From positions 62,001 through 126,000 of the forward strand of contig JALSJQ010000029.1 of the NCBI GenBank assembly GCA_026989275.1: a stretch of DNA of 64,000 bases, given 5' to 3'. Under the pieces are notes generated by a model. The model had not been told where the DNA came from. It ran no database searches and saw only the letters and a list, made by a program, of their open reading frames with translations. The DNA comes from Albidovulum sp. (GTDB taxonomy: Bacteria; Pseudomonadota; Alphaproteobacteria; Rhodobacterales; Rhodobacteraceae). Position numbers and translations under genes: made by a program. This document shows, one piece after another, positions 40,531 to 50,181 of the stretch (position 1 is its first letter; every line of letters starts with the position of its first letter).

Positions 40531-40721
40531 GGAACTGTCCTCGGAAACTGGCGCGGCCCGCAGGCCGGCGGAATGTTCGGGAGTGGAAAACTGGCACGAT
40601 GCCGCAAGGGAGGAGTCCGAAACGGGTATCCCGGCGCGCTCAGAAGCCCGCCGGGCCGGTAATTCGCTGCCTTCTCGTGCGCGCTGGCATGGCCCTCGTC
40701 CCGTGCTTTTCGTCGCCGGGC

Positions 40722-40749
40722 TTATAGCGCGGGCATCCGGGCGGGTAAA
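40722..40749 (-). promoter_or_regulatory. Candidate promoter of ileS
   Basis: Minus-strand TTTACC (40749-40744) and CTATAA (40727-40722) are 16 bp apart; the -10 fits the CTATNT-type element of alphaproteobacteria. Transcription would start near 40715 with a 185-base leader. The rest of the 302-bp gap 40531-40832 shows nothing clear. Confidence 0.4.
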
Positions 40750-40832
40750 GCGGGGCGGGATGCCGGTCTTGCCCTCGGGGCATCAGGGTCGTAGGGCGGA
40801 TGGAAGGCGAACGGGACGAAAGGAACGGGATC

Positions 40833-41042
40833 ATGCGCACTCTGTGGCACTGGCTCGTGCGCCTCATCCTGCTGCCGGGGGAGCTCGTCGCACGGTTCTT
40901 CCCCGAACTTCAGGGCGAGGCGCTTCGGTTCACGAAGCACATGGCCAACTACATCTTCTGGTTCTCGCTGGTGATGATCGTGCTGATCGTCATCACCGTC
41001 GATCATCCCGAATGGTTCGTGCCCTCCGAACACGGCGGATGA
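40833..41042 (+). CDS. Small membrane protein of unknown function
   Basis: A 69-residue protein with an amphipathic N-terminal stretch (LWHWLVRLILLPGELVARFF) and one strong membrane helix (YIFWFSLVMIVLIVITV). Its C-terminus is short and soluble. The ATG at 40833 has AAAGGAACGGG upstream; an in-frame ATG at 40800 is possible. I do not recognise a family. It converges on another small membrane protein gene 44 bp away. Confidence 0.65.
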   Translation: MRTLWHWLVRLILLPGELVARFFPELQGEALRFTKHMANYIFWFSLVMIVLIVITVDHPEWFVPSEHGG

Positions 41043-41086
41043 TCGCGGCCCGCCCGCAGAGAGGCGGAAAGGACCGCGGCAGCCCG

Positions 41087-41275
41087 TCAGCCCATCAGCC
41101 GCCACAGGCCGAGGCCGACGAGGACGAGAAACCACAGGGCGTGCGCGAGGAAGGCGGCGGCGAATTCCCGCGCCACCGGATCGATGCCGCGGAAAGGCAG
41201 GAGAAGGAGAAACCCCGGCGCCAGCAGGATCCGGCGCCACGGGGAGATGCGTTCACGCCCGTCGGGTTGCGTCAT
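41087..41275 (-). CDS. Small membrane protein of unknown function
   Basis: A 62-residue protein with a polar N-terminus, a short hydrophobic segment (ILLAPGFLLLLPF) and a C-terminal membrane helix (ALWFLVLVGLGLWRLM). The start at 41275 is well supported by AAGGAGG seven bases upstream. No family recognised. The 271 bp between this gene and dgt (41276-41546) show no further feature. Confidence 0.65.
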   Translation of the reverse strand: MTQPDGRERISPWRRILLAPGFLLLLPFRGIDPVAREFAAAFLAHALWFLVLVGLGLWRLMG

Positions 41276-41546
41276 CCTTCGTCCTCCTTTCGTATCGGCC
41301 GACCGCCTTTTCGACAAGAGCGCCGCAGGGCGCCCCGGACGCAAGCAGCCCTTCGGTTTTGCCGGCGAAGGGGGCCGGGCGCCGCCTGCATGGCGCCGCA
41401 AGCGGAGCGCGGAAGGAGCATCGGGGACACCACGGCGCTGCCTGTGGCGCCGCATGACCGCTCCCCCGAACTTCGCCCCGGCAAGGCACGCCCTCCTGGA
41501 ACCTCCCCACGCCGGACGGGCGCCGACGGGGCGGCACCGGCCGTTC

Positions 41547-42761
41547 TCACCCCTGCCCGCGCCCTTTCCCGCCGACGAGCCGCGCATGCTGGGCGAGAGC
41601 GAAGCGGTCCGTCATGCCGGCAACGTAATCGGCCACGAGGCGGGCCAGCGCCGCGTCGCTCCCGGCCACGGCGATCCCGGCCTGCCACTCGGCCGGCAGC
41701 AGCGACGGATCGTTCATGTAGAGCGGAAAGAGCGCGCGCAGAACCTCCGCCACTTCGGCCCGTTTCTCCATCACCGACGGGGCGCGATACATTCGGCGGA
41801 AGAGGAACTCCCGCAGCTGCACGATCTTGCCCGCCATCGCGGACGAGAAGGCCGCCATCTGGATTTCCGCGGCGCGGATATCGTCCGCCGAGGCCGGACC
41901 GAGGGCGGCGATGCGCCGCCCGGTCTCGCCGATCACATCCTCGACCATGGCCCCGAAGACCCGCCGGAGCGCCTCATGGCGTCGCCGCTTGGCATCGAGT
42001 CCCGGATATCGCCGATCGACGGCGGCATAGGCCTCCCCCACGAGCGGCAGCGTGGCGATCTCCTCGTCGGTGAAGAGCCCGGCCCTGAGCCCGTCGTGCA
42101 GATCGTGGTTGTTGTAGGCGATGTCGTCGGCAATGGCGGCGATCTGGGCCTCGAGCGAGGCATGGGTGGCGAGCGCGAGATCATGGCGGGCGTCATATTC
42201 GGCCAGCACCGGCGGCAGGCTCTCGCGGCTGCGGCCGGAACCGAGCAGCGGGCCGTTGTGCTTGGCCATGCCCTCGAGCGTCTCCCAGCTCAGGTTGAGG
42301 CCGTCGAATTCGGCGTAATGGCGCTCGAGCGTCGTGACGATGCGGATCGCCTGGGCGTTGTGGTCGAAACCGCCGAAGGGGCGCATCAGCTCGGCCAGCA
42401 CGTCCTCGCCCGTATGCCCGAAGGGCGGGTGGCCGAGATCATGGGCGAGGGCGACGGCCTCGGTCAGGTCGCTGTCGAGGCCGAGCGCCCGGGCCATGGT
42501 GCGGGCGACCTGCGCCACTTCGAGCGTATGGGTGAGGCGGGTGCGATAATAGTCGCCCTCATGCTCGACGAAGACCTGGGTCTTGTGCTTGAGACGGCGG
42601 AAGGCGGAAGAGTGGATGATCCGGTCGCGGTCGCGCTGAAAGGGTGTGCGGAAGGCGCTCTCCTCCTCCGGGTGGAGCCGCCCCCGGCTTCGGAGCGGAT
42701 CGGCCGCCCAGGGCGCACGCCTCTCGGTCCAGCTGGAATATTTCATCTTCCCGGTCCGCAT
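41547..42761 (-). CDS. dgt: Deoxyguanosinetriphosphate triphosphohydrolase-like HD protein
   Basis: A 404-residue dNTP triphosphohydrolase of the type 2 Dgt subfamily. The HD metal motif is seen as RLTHTLEVAQVAR followed by AVALAHDLGHPPFGHTGE (near residues 75-120). IADDIAYNNHDLHDGLRAG supplies the later Asp of the site. Such enzymes remove triphosphate from dNTPs. The ATG at 42761 has GAGG at good spacing; the ATG at 42746 is an alternative. Divergent from erpA, a pairing often found in alphaproteobacteria. Confidence 0.94.
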   Translation of the reverse strand: MRTGKMKYSSWTERRAPWAADPLRSRGRLHPEEESAFRTPFQRDRDRIIHSSAFRRLKHKTQVFVEHEGDYYRTRLTHTLEVAQVARTMARALGLDSDLTEAVALAHDLGHPPFGHTGEDVLAELMRPFGGFDHNAQAIRIVTTLERHYAEFDGLNLSWETLEGMAKHNGPLLGSGRSRESLPPVLAEYDARHDLALATHASLEAQIAAIADDIAYNNHDLHDGLRAGLFTDEEIATLPLVGEAYAAVDRRYPGLDAKRRRHEALRRVFGAMVEDVIGETGRRIAALGPASADDIRAAEIQMAAFSSAMAGKIVQLREFLFRRMYRAPSVMEKRAEVAEVLRALFPLYMNDPSLLPAEWQAGIAVAGSDAALARLVADYVAGMTDRFALAQHARLVGGKGRGQG

Positions 42762-43086
42762 TCCCGACCTCGCCCCCGTCGGGCGGGGTTTCAAACGCAA
42801 TCTAGGCCCTTGCGCGGCAAAGGCCAGCCGAAATCCCGGAAATGTGCATGAAGGCGCCGGAAATCCATCGAAAGGCGGCACCTCTTGCGCACCGGGCCGC
42901 CCACCCCATATCCGGCTTGCCGGGGGAAGTGGCCCGTGGCGCCGCCTCCCTGCGCCTTGCGGGCGAGGGTTGCCGGATGGGCGGGGCGGCCGGCGACAGG
43001 GCCGCTCCCCTTCTGGCGCTTTCGGGGCGGATGGGCTATCATCGTTTCATCTTCCCGGACGCCGTGCGCTTGTCGAGGACATGCCG
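42762..43086. other. Divergent spacer between dgt and erpA (325 bp)
   Basis: No gene. It holds two imperfect copies of CCGGAAATS (near 42833 and 42859) and must carry both promoters, but I cannot assign -35/-10 elements with confidence. Confidence 0.4.
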
Positions 43087-43422
43087 ATGAAGGACCTTGC
43101 ACTGCCACCCAGGGTGACGGATCGGGCCTTCGCCCGGCTCGCCGAGATCAACCAGGCCGCCGGCACCGCCCGGGCGCTGCGGGTCGCCGTCGAGGGGGGC
43201 GGCTGCTCGGGCTTCCAGTATCGCATCGAACTCGACGAGCCGGCCGAGGACGATCTCGTCATCGAAAAGGACGGGCAGAAGGTGGTGATCGACCCGGTAT
43301 CCCTGCCGCTTCTGCAAGGAGCGGTGATCGACTTTTCCGAGGAGCTGATCGGGGCGCGTTTCACCATCGACAACCCCAACGCCACCTCCTCCTGCGGCTG
43401 CGGCACCAGTTTCTCGATCTGA
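43087..43422 (+). CDS. erpA: Iron-sulfur cluster insertion protein ErpA (A-type carrier)
   Basis: A 111-residue HesB/IscA-family carrier. The three cluster-binding cysteines are present: one in EGGGCSGFQYRIEL (near residue 40) and two in the C-terminal SSCGCGTSF. Placement beside dgt is typical of ErpA rather than IscA in alphaproteobacteria. The ATG at 43087 lies 8 bases after GAGG; an ATG at 43081 in the same frame is possible. It delivers [4Fe-4S] or [2Fe-2S] clusters to target proteins; GlcF encoded in this window needs such clusters. Confidence 0.92.
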   Translation: MKDLALPPRVTDRAFARLAEINQAAGTARALRVAVEGGGCSGFQYRIELDEPAEDDLVIEKDGQKVVIDPVSLPLLQGAVIDFSEELIGARFTIDNPNATSSCGCGTSFSI

Positions 43423-43597
43423 CGAGGCGGTTTCGCGAACGCCCCGCACCGCTCTCCCGGCCGAAGCCCCCCGGCAAACCCCGCGGAGCGGCGGGGCGAT
43501 GCAGGCGGCGGGACGGCTTCCGGGCCCGCATGGCGGGACAGCCTGACCCGCGGCCGCGCCATGCGGCCATCCGGCTATTGCCTCATGCCTTGCGGAT

Positions 43598-43623
43598 GCA
43601 ATATATTCCGGTTTCAATATATG
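43598..43623. promoter_or_regulatory. A+T-rich repeat upstream of the MFS gene
   Basis: GCAATATAT (43598-43606) and CAATATATG (43615-43623) are 8-bp direct repeats (CAATATAT) spaced 16 bp start to start; the outer ends also make a partial dyad (GCaATATAT ... ATATATGC). It lies about 60 bp before the MFS start and could be a transporter operator. No regulator gene is next to it. Confidence 0.4.
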
Positions 43624-43683
43624 CGCAGTGCAGCGCCGGTTCCGTCGTCCGGGGCCGCCACAGGGTTTTGCAGGGAGAGCCAC

Positions 43684-45021
43684 ATGCTCCGGGATTGTCG
43701 CACCACGCCTCCCGCCTCCCTTCCCCGCGGCCTCGGACCCAACCGGAAACTCTTTCTTGCCCAGCTCGTGCAGGTGCTGTTCGTCGGCATGATGGTCGGC
43801 ATGCAGCGGCCGGTGTTGCCCCCCCTGGCCGAAAGCGAGTTCGGCCTGCCCCGTGGCACCTTCGCCCTCGTGGCCGGCCTCGTCATCAGCTTCGGCATCG
43901 TCAAGGCGGTGATGAATTTCGTCGCCGGGCAGATGGCCGAGCGTCTCGGCCGCCGGCCGACGCTCCTTCTCGGCTGGCTGGTCGCCCTGCCGATCCCGTT
44001 CCTCTACTTCCTCGCCCCGAGCTGGGGCTGGTTCCTCCTTGCCAACGCGCTTCTCGGCATCAATCAGGGACTGGCATGGTCGATGACGGTCACCGCCAAG
44101 TTCGACATCGCCCACCCCCATGAGCGCGGACTGGCAACGGGGCTCAACGAATTCATGGGCTATTCGGGCGTGGCGCTGGCCGGGTTTCTCGCTGCTGCGG
44201 CGGCCACGGTCTTCGATGCCCGGGCAACGCTGACGGGTTTCGCGCTTCTCGTCATCCTCGCAGGGCTCGCTCTCGGCTGGGCCTTCTTCGCGGAGACGAT
44301 CGGCCATGCCCGGGCGGAGACGGTCCGCGAGGCCGAGGCGGCGAACAGGACAGCCGGAGGGGGCAGGCGGACGGACGCTCCCTCGGCACGCGAAGCCTTC
44401 CTGCATGTCAGCCTGCACGACCGCACCCTCGCCCTCCTCTCCCAGGCCGGTGCGGTGGAAAAATTCGTCGATGCCCTGATCTGGGTGCTCCTGCCGGTCC
44501 AGCTCCACCGCCAGGGGGCGAGCCTGCCCCAGATCGGCATCGTGACGACGATCTACGGCCTCGTCTGGGGCGCCGGCCAGCTCGTCACCGGCCCGCTTTC
44601 CGACCGCACGGGGCGCAAATGGCCCGCCATCGCCGGCATGTGGCTTGCGGGGCTCGGCACGCTGGCCTTCCTGCCGGCCGGCGGCATGATCGGCTGGAGC
44701 GGCGCGGCGGCCCTGACCGGAATCGGCATGGCCCTGCTCTATCCGACGCTGATCGCCGCCGTCGGCGACCGCGCCCCGGCGCGAATGCGCGGCGCAAGCC
44801 TCGGGGTGTATCGCTTCTGGCGCGATCTCGGCTATGCCATCGGCGGCATCGTCATGGCCCTCGCCGTGGGCCGGCGCGAGGATCTCGCGGCCGGCATTCT
44901 CATGGTCGGCATCGCGATGCTGATCTCCGGGGCGGCCCTCCTGGCGATGGAGGAAACCCTGCCGCGGGCGCTGCGGCGCGGACGGCCCGCCAGGCCGGAA
45001 GGGAAAGGGGGCCGCGGCTGA
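43684..45021 (+). CDS. Major facilitator superfamily transporter
   Basis: A 445-residue transporter with 12 predicted helices. The MFS signature between helices 2 and 3 is visible (GQMAERLGRRPTLL), and its repeat in the second half is GPLSDRTGRKWPA. The central loop (about residues 215-250) is charged. The substrate cannot be told; the subfamily resembles drug or small-molecule exporters. The ATG at 43684 is preceded by AGGGAGAG, while the longer frame starting at 43561 includes the repeat region and looks non-coding. Confidence 0.88.
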   Translation: MLRDCRTTPPASLPRGLGPNRKLFLAQLVQVLFVGMMVGMQRPVLPPLAESEFGLPRGTFALVAGLVISFGIVKAVMNFVAGQMAERLGRRPTLLLGWLVALPIPFLYFLAPSWGWFLLANALLGINQGLAWSMTVTAKFDIAHPHERGLATGLNEFMGYSGVALAGFLAAAAATVFDARATLTGFALLVILAGLALGWAFFAETIGHARAETVREAEAANRTAGGGRRTDAPSAREAFLHVSLHDRTLALLSQAGAVEKFVDALIWVLLPVQLHRQGASLPQIGIVTTIYGLVWGAGQLVTGPLSDRTGRKWPAIAGMWLAGLGTLAFLPAGGMIGWSGAAALTGIGMALLYPTLIAAVGDRAPARMRGASLGVYRFWRDLGYAIGGIVMALAVGRREDLAAGILMVGIAMLISGAALLAMEETLPRALRRGRPARPEGKGGRG

Positions 45022-45126
45022 GAGGGCGCTTGCCCTCGCCCCGCCTCCCCGCTTAGGTGGGCATCACCCGGCGGCGCCATGCGCGGCCCTGCCCATCTGC
45101 CCCATCAGCCCGGATCGGAGACGACC

Positions 45127-45954
45127 ATGCCGCTCGAGATCGCCAGTTTCAACATCAACGGCATCCGCGCCCGCCTGCCGCGGCTTCTCGAATGGCTCGA
45201 CGACACCCGCCCCGACATCGCCTGCCTCCAGGAGATCAAGATCGCCGACGAGGCCTTTCCCCATGCACCCTTCGAGGAACGCGGCTACAACGTCGCCGTC
45301 AACGGACAGAAGGGATTCAACGGGGTCGCCATTCTCTCGCGCCTGCCGCTCGAGGATGTCGGCCGCGGCCTGCCCGACGGCGAGGCGGATGTCGAAGGGC
45401 TCGGCGACGAAGGCCAGTCGCGCTTCATCTCCGCCCTCGTCTCGACCGAAAGCGGCGCGCTGCGGATCTGCAACCTCTACGCCCCCAACGGCAACCCGGC
45501 GCCGGGGCCGAAATTCGACTACAAGCTGCGCTGGATGGAGCGGCTCCGGCACCATGCCGCCGCAACGCTCGCCCGGGAGGAAACGGCGCTCTATTGCGGT
45601 GACTGGAACGTGATCCCCCAGCCCGAGGACGCAAGACACCCCGACGAATGGCTTGGCGACGCGCTCTTCCGCCCCGAAAGCCGGGCCGCTTTCCGCCGCA
45701 TCCTCCATCTGGGCTACACCGACGCCCTCCGCGCCCGCAGCGACAGCGCCGACCTCTACACCTTCTGGGACTACAAGGGCGGCGCCTGGCGGCGCAATGA
45801 CGGCATCCGCATCGACCATTTCCTGCTCACGCCCCAATGCGCCGACCATCTCCTCGATTGCCGCATCGAGAAGGAACAGCGGGCGAAGGAGAAGCCTTCC
45901 GACCATGTGCCGATCCGGGTCGTTCTCGACCTCGCCCCGCCCGGCGGCGCCTGA
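45127..45954 (+). CDS. xth: Exodeoxyribonuclease III
   Basis: A 275-residue EEP-family nuclease acting in base-excision repair at abasic sites. Active-site blocks are ASFNINGIRARL, CLQEIKIADEAFP (catalytic Glu near residue 35), NLYAPNGNP, CGDWNVIPQPEDA and the C-terminal EKPSDHVPIRV with the catalytic Asp-His pair. Length is normal. It follows the MFS gene by 105 bp. Confidence 0.96.
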   Translation: MPLEIASFNINGIRARLPRLLEWLDDTRPDIACLQEIKIADEAFPHAPFEERGYNVAVNGQKGFNGVAILSRLPLEDVGRGLPDGEADVEGLGDEGQSRFISALVSTESGALRICNLYAPNGNPAPGPKFDYKLRWMERLRHHAAATLAREETALYCGDWNVIPQPEDARHPDEWLGDALFRPESRAAFRRILHLGYTDALRARSDSADLYTFWDYKGGAWRRNDGIRIDHFLLTPQCADHLLDCRIEKEQRAKEKPSDHVPIRVVLDLAPPGGA

Positions 45955-46938
45955 AGCGACGCCCGAACGAGACGGAAGACGGGAAGACCGGGGCAAGAGG
46001 CGGCAACGGATCGCCCCGGCCGGCGGGCCGATCCGCCCGCGGCCTTCATCCGCCCGCCGAAGCTCCACGGCCGGCAGATCAACCGCACCCGCCCCTGGCC
46101 CGCCTTCATGCACCTTGCCCATGCCCCGCCCCGTAGTCGGCAATCGCCCCGCCGGCGCGGGCATCTGCCTTTCGTCGGCATGACGATCACCGGGACACGC
46201 CGCCGCCACTCCCCGCCGCGGGTGATACCGCATCGCCGGATTTCACGACATCCGCCCCGTATCCGCCCCTCGTCTCCACGCCCCCCCCTGAAAGAAAGCC
46301 CGGGCGCGTTGCGCCCCGGCGCTGCGCGAAAAGCGGCCGGAGCGACGCTCGTGACAGGCCTCGTCGTCGAATACGAACCGCCAGCGCTCGGGGGCAGGGG
46401 GCGTGCCGGGAAGCCGCGTCACCCCGGAAATCCGGGCTGCAGAGCGAAGACCGCAGATCATGGCGGGAACGGCAGCGGCCAATTCCCGCACTGCCGCCCT
46501 CGGGATCGCACCACCGGAGCGATACCGCGGAAAGGCGGAAGAAGCAGCCGCCCGCGCCGAGGTCCGGCATTCGCCCTCCCGCAGCTGCCGCCCCCGGGAT
46601 CGCATCACCGTCGGAATGCGACGCCGCCCCCAAGGCACGATGCCGCCGGTCGGGGCCAACGCCACGTTGAGCGCGATGCCGCCCCGGGGAACGGCGGCTC
46701 CCCCGAAAGCAACACCGCTGCCGGTCGGGCACAATGCTCCTTCGAAGCATGATACCACCGGTCGTGACACGCCCCGGTCGGAGGTGATACCGCCGGCCAG
46801 GACACGAACCATCGATCGGAGTCGACGGCCCCTCGATGCACGATGCCAGCGGCCGAGACACGGCACGGCCGGTCAGGATTCGATGCCGCTGCTCTCGGGC
46901 GCAACCTCTCCCAGCAGGGCAGGGCGCCGCAGAGCGGC
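45955..46938. repeat. 984-bp gene-free region with degenerate ~36-bp repeats
   Basis: No supportable gene. From about 46500 to 46900 a degenerate element with core GATRCCRCCGGTCGG recurs. Clear copies begin at 46639, 46675, 46751, 46786, 46842 and 46882. Weaker ones lie at 46521, 46599 and 46717. Spacing is mostly 35-40 bp. An open frame on the minus strand (46866-46243) reads the repeats as a loose 12-residue pattern with GGI, but it has no ribosome binding site and no known fold. A G+C hairpin with a T-rich flank on the minus strand near 46285-46320 could be a weak terminator. The region may be a worn tandem array or a decayed gene. Confidence 0.5.
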
Positions 46939-48126
46939 TCAGGCGAGCGGTGCGGCCGTCGCGTCGTATTCGTGCACCCAGTCATAGCGCCGGGCGAAGA
47001 GGCGCGGCGCAAGGCGGGCCGACGCTGCCAGCGCCCCATGGGCGAGATGCCGCACAAGCGGATGCCGCAGATGATAGAGTCGGCTGTTGTGATCGGCCGC
47101 GGCCACGATGCGCTCGGCGCGCGGACGGCGCAGGGCGGCGAAGCGGGCAAGGGCCGCGGAAACGCTCTCCTCGGCCGCGAGAACGCGCCGCAGGAGCCAG
47201 GCGTCCTCGAGCGCCATGTTCGCTCCCTGGGCCAGGAAGGGCAGGGTCGGATGGGCGGCGTCACCGACGAGCACGAGCCGGCCCCGCGCCCATCGGCGGG
47301 CGACGGGATGGCGGAACAGCCCCCACAGGTGGACATCGGCGACATGCTCGATCCGGAGCCGCACCGCATCGCACCAGCCGCGAAACGCCATTGCCAGCGA
47401 AATCGGATCGTCCGGCTGGTGCCAGCCCTCGGGCACCCATTCGTCGCGCTCCTCGACCGCCACGACATTGACGAGACGGCCGCCCCGCAGCGGATAGCTG
47501 ACCATGTGGCGCCCCGGCCCCATGAACACATGGGGCTCGGGCGGATGGTCGCCCATGCCGCGCACGAGCGCCCGCCAGGCGACCTGGCCGGTGAAGCGGG
47601 GCGCGAGATCCCCCTCGACAAGGCCGCGCGCGAGCGAGCGGACGCCGTCGGCCCCGATCACGAGATCGGCCGCGGCGCTGCGCCCGTCCGCCAGCACCAC
47701 CTCCGCCCGTCTCCCGTCGGGGGCGATACGGACAACCTCGGCATCGGTCTCGATCCCGACACCGGCCTTGCAGGCGGCCTCGTGCAGGAGCGTCATGAGA
47801 TCGGCCCGGTGCATCAGCAGCCAGGGGTGCGGGCTGGAAAGCCGCTGCCCCACGGGCAGCCGCATCACCACCCGGCCCGTGAGCCCGTCATGCAGCACCA
47901 CCCCCCGGGCGGCCACTCCCATTTCGCGTGCCGCTTCCCCGAGGCCGAGCGCCGCGAGCACCGCGCTGCCGTTGGGCGTGATCTGCAGGCCGGCGCCGAT
48001 CTCGCCGATGATGGTGCGCCGCTCGAAAAGCCGCACATGCATGCCCGCCTGCGCGAGCGCCGCGGCGGCTGCAAGTCCGCCGACTCCCCCGCCGATCACG
48101 ATCACCTCGACAGCATCCGGTTTCAT
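46939..48126 (-). CDS. FAD-dependent monooxygenase (salicylate hydroxylase-like)
   Basis: A 395-residue class A flavin monooxygenase. The FAD-binding motif is VIVIGGGVGGLAAAAAL at the N-terminus. The DG motif region reads ADLVIGADGVRS (near residue 160). The second FAD motif is VLVGDAAHPTLPFLAQGANMALEDA. Similar enzymes hydroxylate salicylate, 6-hydroxynicotinate or related aromatics; substrate unknown. The ATG at 48126 with GGGGGGAGGG upstream is preferred to one at 48168. No aromatic-degradation genes are adjacent. Confidence 0.9.
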   Translation of the reverse strand: MKPDAVEVIVIGGGVGGLAAAAALAQAGMHVRLFERRTIIGEIGAGLQITPNGSAVLAALGLGEAAREMGVAARGVVLHDGLTGRVVMRLPVGQRLSSPHPWLLMHRADLMTLLHEAACKAGVGIETDAEVVRIAPDGRRAEVVLADGRSAAADLVIGADGVRSLARGLVEGDLAPRFTGQVAWRALVRGMGDHPPEPHVFMGPGRHMVSYPLRGGRLVNVVAVEERDEWVPEGWHQPDDPISLAMAFRGWCDAVRLRIEHVADVHLWGLFRHPVARRWARGRLVLVGDAAHPTLPFLAQGANMALEDAWLLRRVLAAEESVSAALARFAALRRPRAERIVAAADHNSRLYHLRHPLVRHLAHGALAASARLAPRLFARRYDWVHEYDATAAPLA

Positions 48127-48287
48127 GCCCTCCCCCCGCTTCGGGGCCCGTTGCCCGCCGCCCCACATTCGCAGCGATTCGATAATGTCCGGTTAACGGC
48201 GCCCGTTTTCCCCGCCTGAAGGAGCGCCCCGCACACGCCCCGGTCGCGGCGCCACCTCCCGAGGATGCCCGCAGGCCCGAACGACAA

Positions 48288-48310
48288 GGGCCGGCAATGC
48301 CGGCCCTTTT
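48288..48310 (+). terminator. Intrinsic terminator between dksA and the monooxygenase gene
   Basis: GGGCCGGC (48288-48295) and GCCGGCCC (48299-48306) flank a 3-base loop, followed by TTTT on the plus strand. Both flanking genes run on the minus strand, where the flank reads TTGTCG, so it may act in both directions and weakly terminate dksA. Confidence 0.5.
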
Positions 48311-48323
48311 CCTCGCTTCCGCA

Positions 48324-48746
48324 TCAATCGTCGCGGAAGACCTTTTCCTTGCGTTCGTGGCGTTCCTGGGCCTCGAGGCAGAGCGTGGCGATCGGCCTGG
48401 CCTCGAGCCTTTTCAGCGAGATCGGCTTGCCGGTTTCCTCGCAGTAGCCGTAGGTGCCTTCCTCGATCCGCCTGAGCGCGGCGTCGATCTTGGCGATGAG
48501 CTTGCGCTGCCGATCGCGCGCCCTGAGCTCGAGCGCCCGTTCCGCTTCCTTCGAAGCCCGGTCGGCCGGGTCGATCAGCTTGTCATTCTCGCGCTGGAGC
48601 TCTTCGAGGGTCTTCTGCGTCTCGAGCAGGATCTCTTCCTTCCAGGCAATGAGCTTGCGGCGGAAATATTCGAGCTGACGGGGGTTCATGAAGGGTTCGT
48701 CTTCGGCCGGGCGGTAGTCGTCGGGCAGAAAAACCTCGGCTTTCAT
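48324..48746 (-). CDS. dksA: RNA polymerase-binding transcription factor DksA
   Basis: A 140-residue DksA. The coiled-coil tip carries the required Asp-x-x-Asp-x-Ala motif (DPADRAS, near residue 63), which acts in the RNA polymerase secondary channel with ppGpp. The zinc finger is degenerate: YGYCEETGKP keeps the first Cys but has Thr at the second position, and ATLCLEAQ keeps the third but lacks the fourth. Cys-poor DksA proteins are common in alphaproteobacteria. The ATG at 48746 gives the normal N-terminus. Confidence 0.95.
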   Translation of the reverse strand: MKAEVFLPDDYRPAEDEPFMNPRQLEYFRRKLIAWKEEILLETQKTLEELQRENDKLIDPADRASKEAERALELRARDRQRKLIAKIDAALRRIEEGTYGYCEETGKPISLKRLEARPIATLCLEAQERHERKEKVFRDD

Positions 48747-48970
48747 CCCATTATCCCCTCTCGTTTCCTGGCATTTCCCACACCTTGCCGCGGGCGCCAA
48801 GCCTTCCTCGGCGCTCATGTACACATCCGCCGCCCGATTGTCACGCGCAATTCTCGGTGAACCTCCCCGGCGACGGGGCGAAACGAGCGGCGCCAGCCGC
48901 GGCCACGCCCGCTTGCCATGGCGCGCCGGCTGGGATAGCTGGAACTGCCCGAAGGAGGAGCGAGGAGCCC

Positions 48971-49810
<840 letters not shown>

Positions 49811-50181
49811 ACCGAACTCCGAGGGGCAGGCAAACCTGACCCCGTCTTGCCCGCAAATGCGGCAAGATCCGGGCCGCAGCGCCCGCCGAGGGCGGATCGC
49901 GGCCCCATGATACCGCCATCCTGCCCCGATTCGCCGCCCGCTCCCCCCTCGCGGGGTGCAGAAACCTGACCTGTCCCGGCAGAAATGTGGCGAAATTCGG
50001 GCGAAAGGGACCGTTTTCCTCATCAATAGCGGCCAAAACGGCCGATCTTTCCCTTTCCACCCCCCTTTTCGCCCCATTCAACAGTCCGTTTCCCGATTTG
50101 CGCCACATTTTGCTGGATTTTGCCTCGAATTTGCCGGAAATTGTCAGGGCCGGGTGGGGGCACTGAACCCGGGATACACAG
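49811..50181. other. 371-bp spacer after the MoxR gene
   Basis: No gene. From about 49960 to 50150 the sequence is notably richer in A+T than the surroundings, which suggests a promoter for the downstream genes. It ends with a 19-base stretch (50133-50151) that matches 17 of 19 bases with a stretch upstream of glcD (57196-57214). Confidence 0.5.

Noticed and set aside
37183-40662. A 1159-codon open frame on the plus strand opposite ileS
   Set aside because: It mirrors the ileS codons. Its product is rich in repeated His/Gly/Arg/Asp runs typical of antisense frames.
43561-43683. N-terminal extension of the MFS transporter by 41 codons
   Set aside because: It runs through the A+T repeat region, lacks a ribosome binding site and is not membrane-like, while the ATG at 43684 has AGGGAGAG.
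46243-46866. A 207-codon minus-strand frame across the repeat region
   Set aside because: It has a loose 12-residue repeat from the underlying DNA repeat but no ribosome binding site, no known fold and an Arg-rich composition like other chance frames. Reported as a repeat, not a gene.
46600-46900. Possible CRISPR array
   Set aside because: Repeat units are too diverged, spacers are not of constant length and no cas gene is present.
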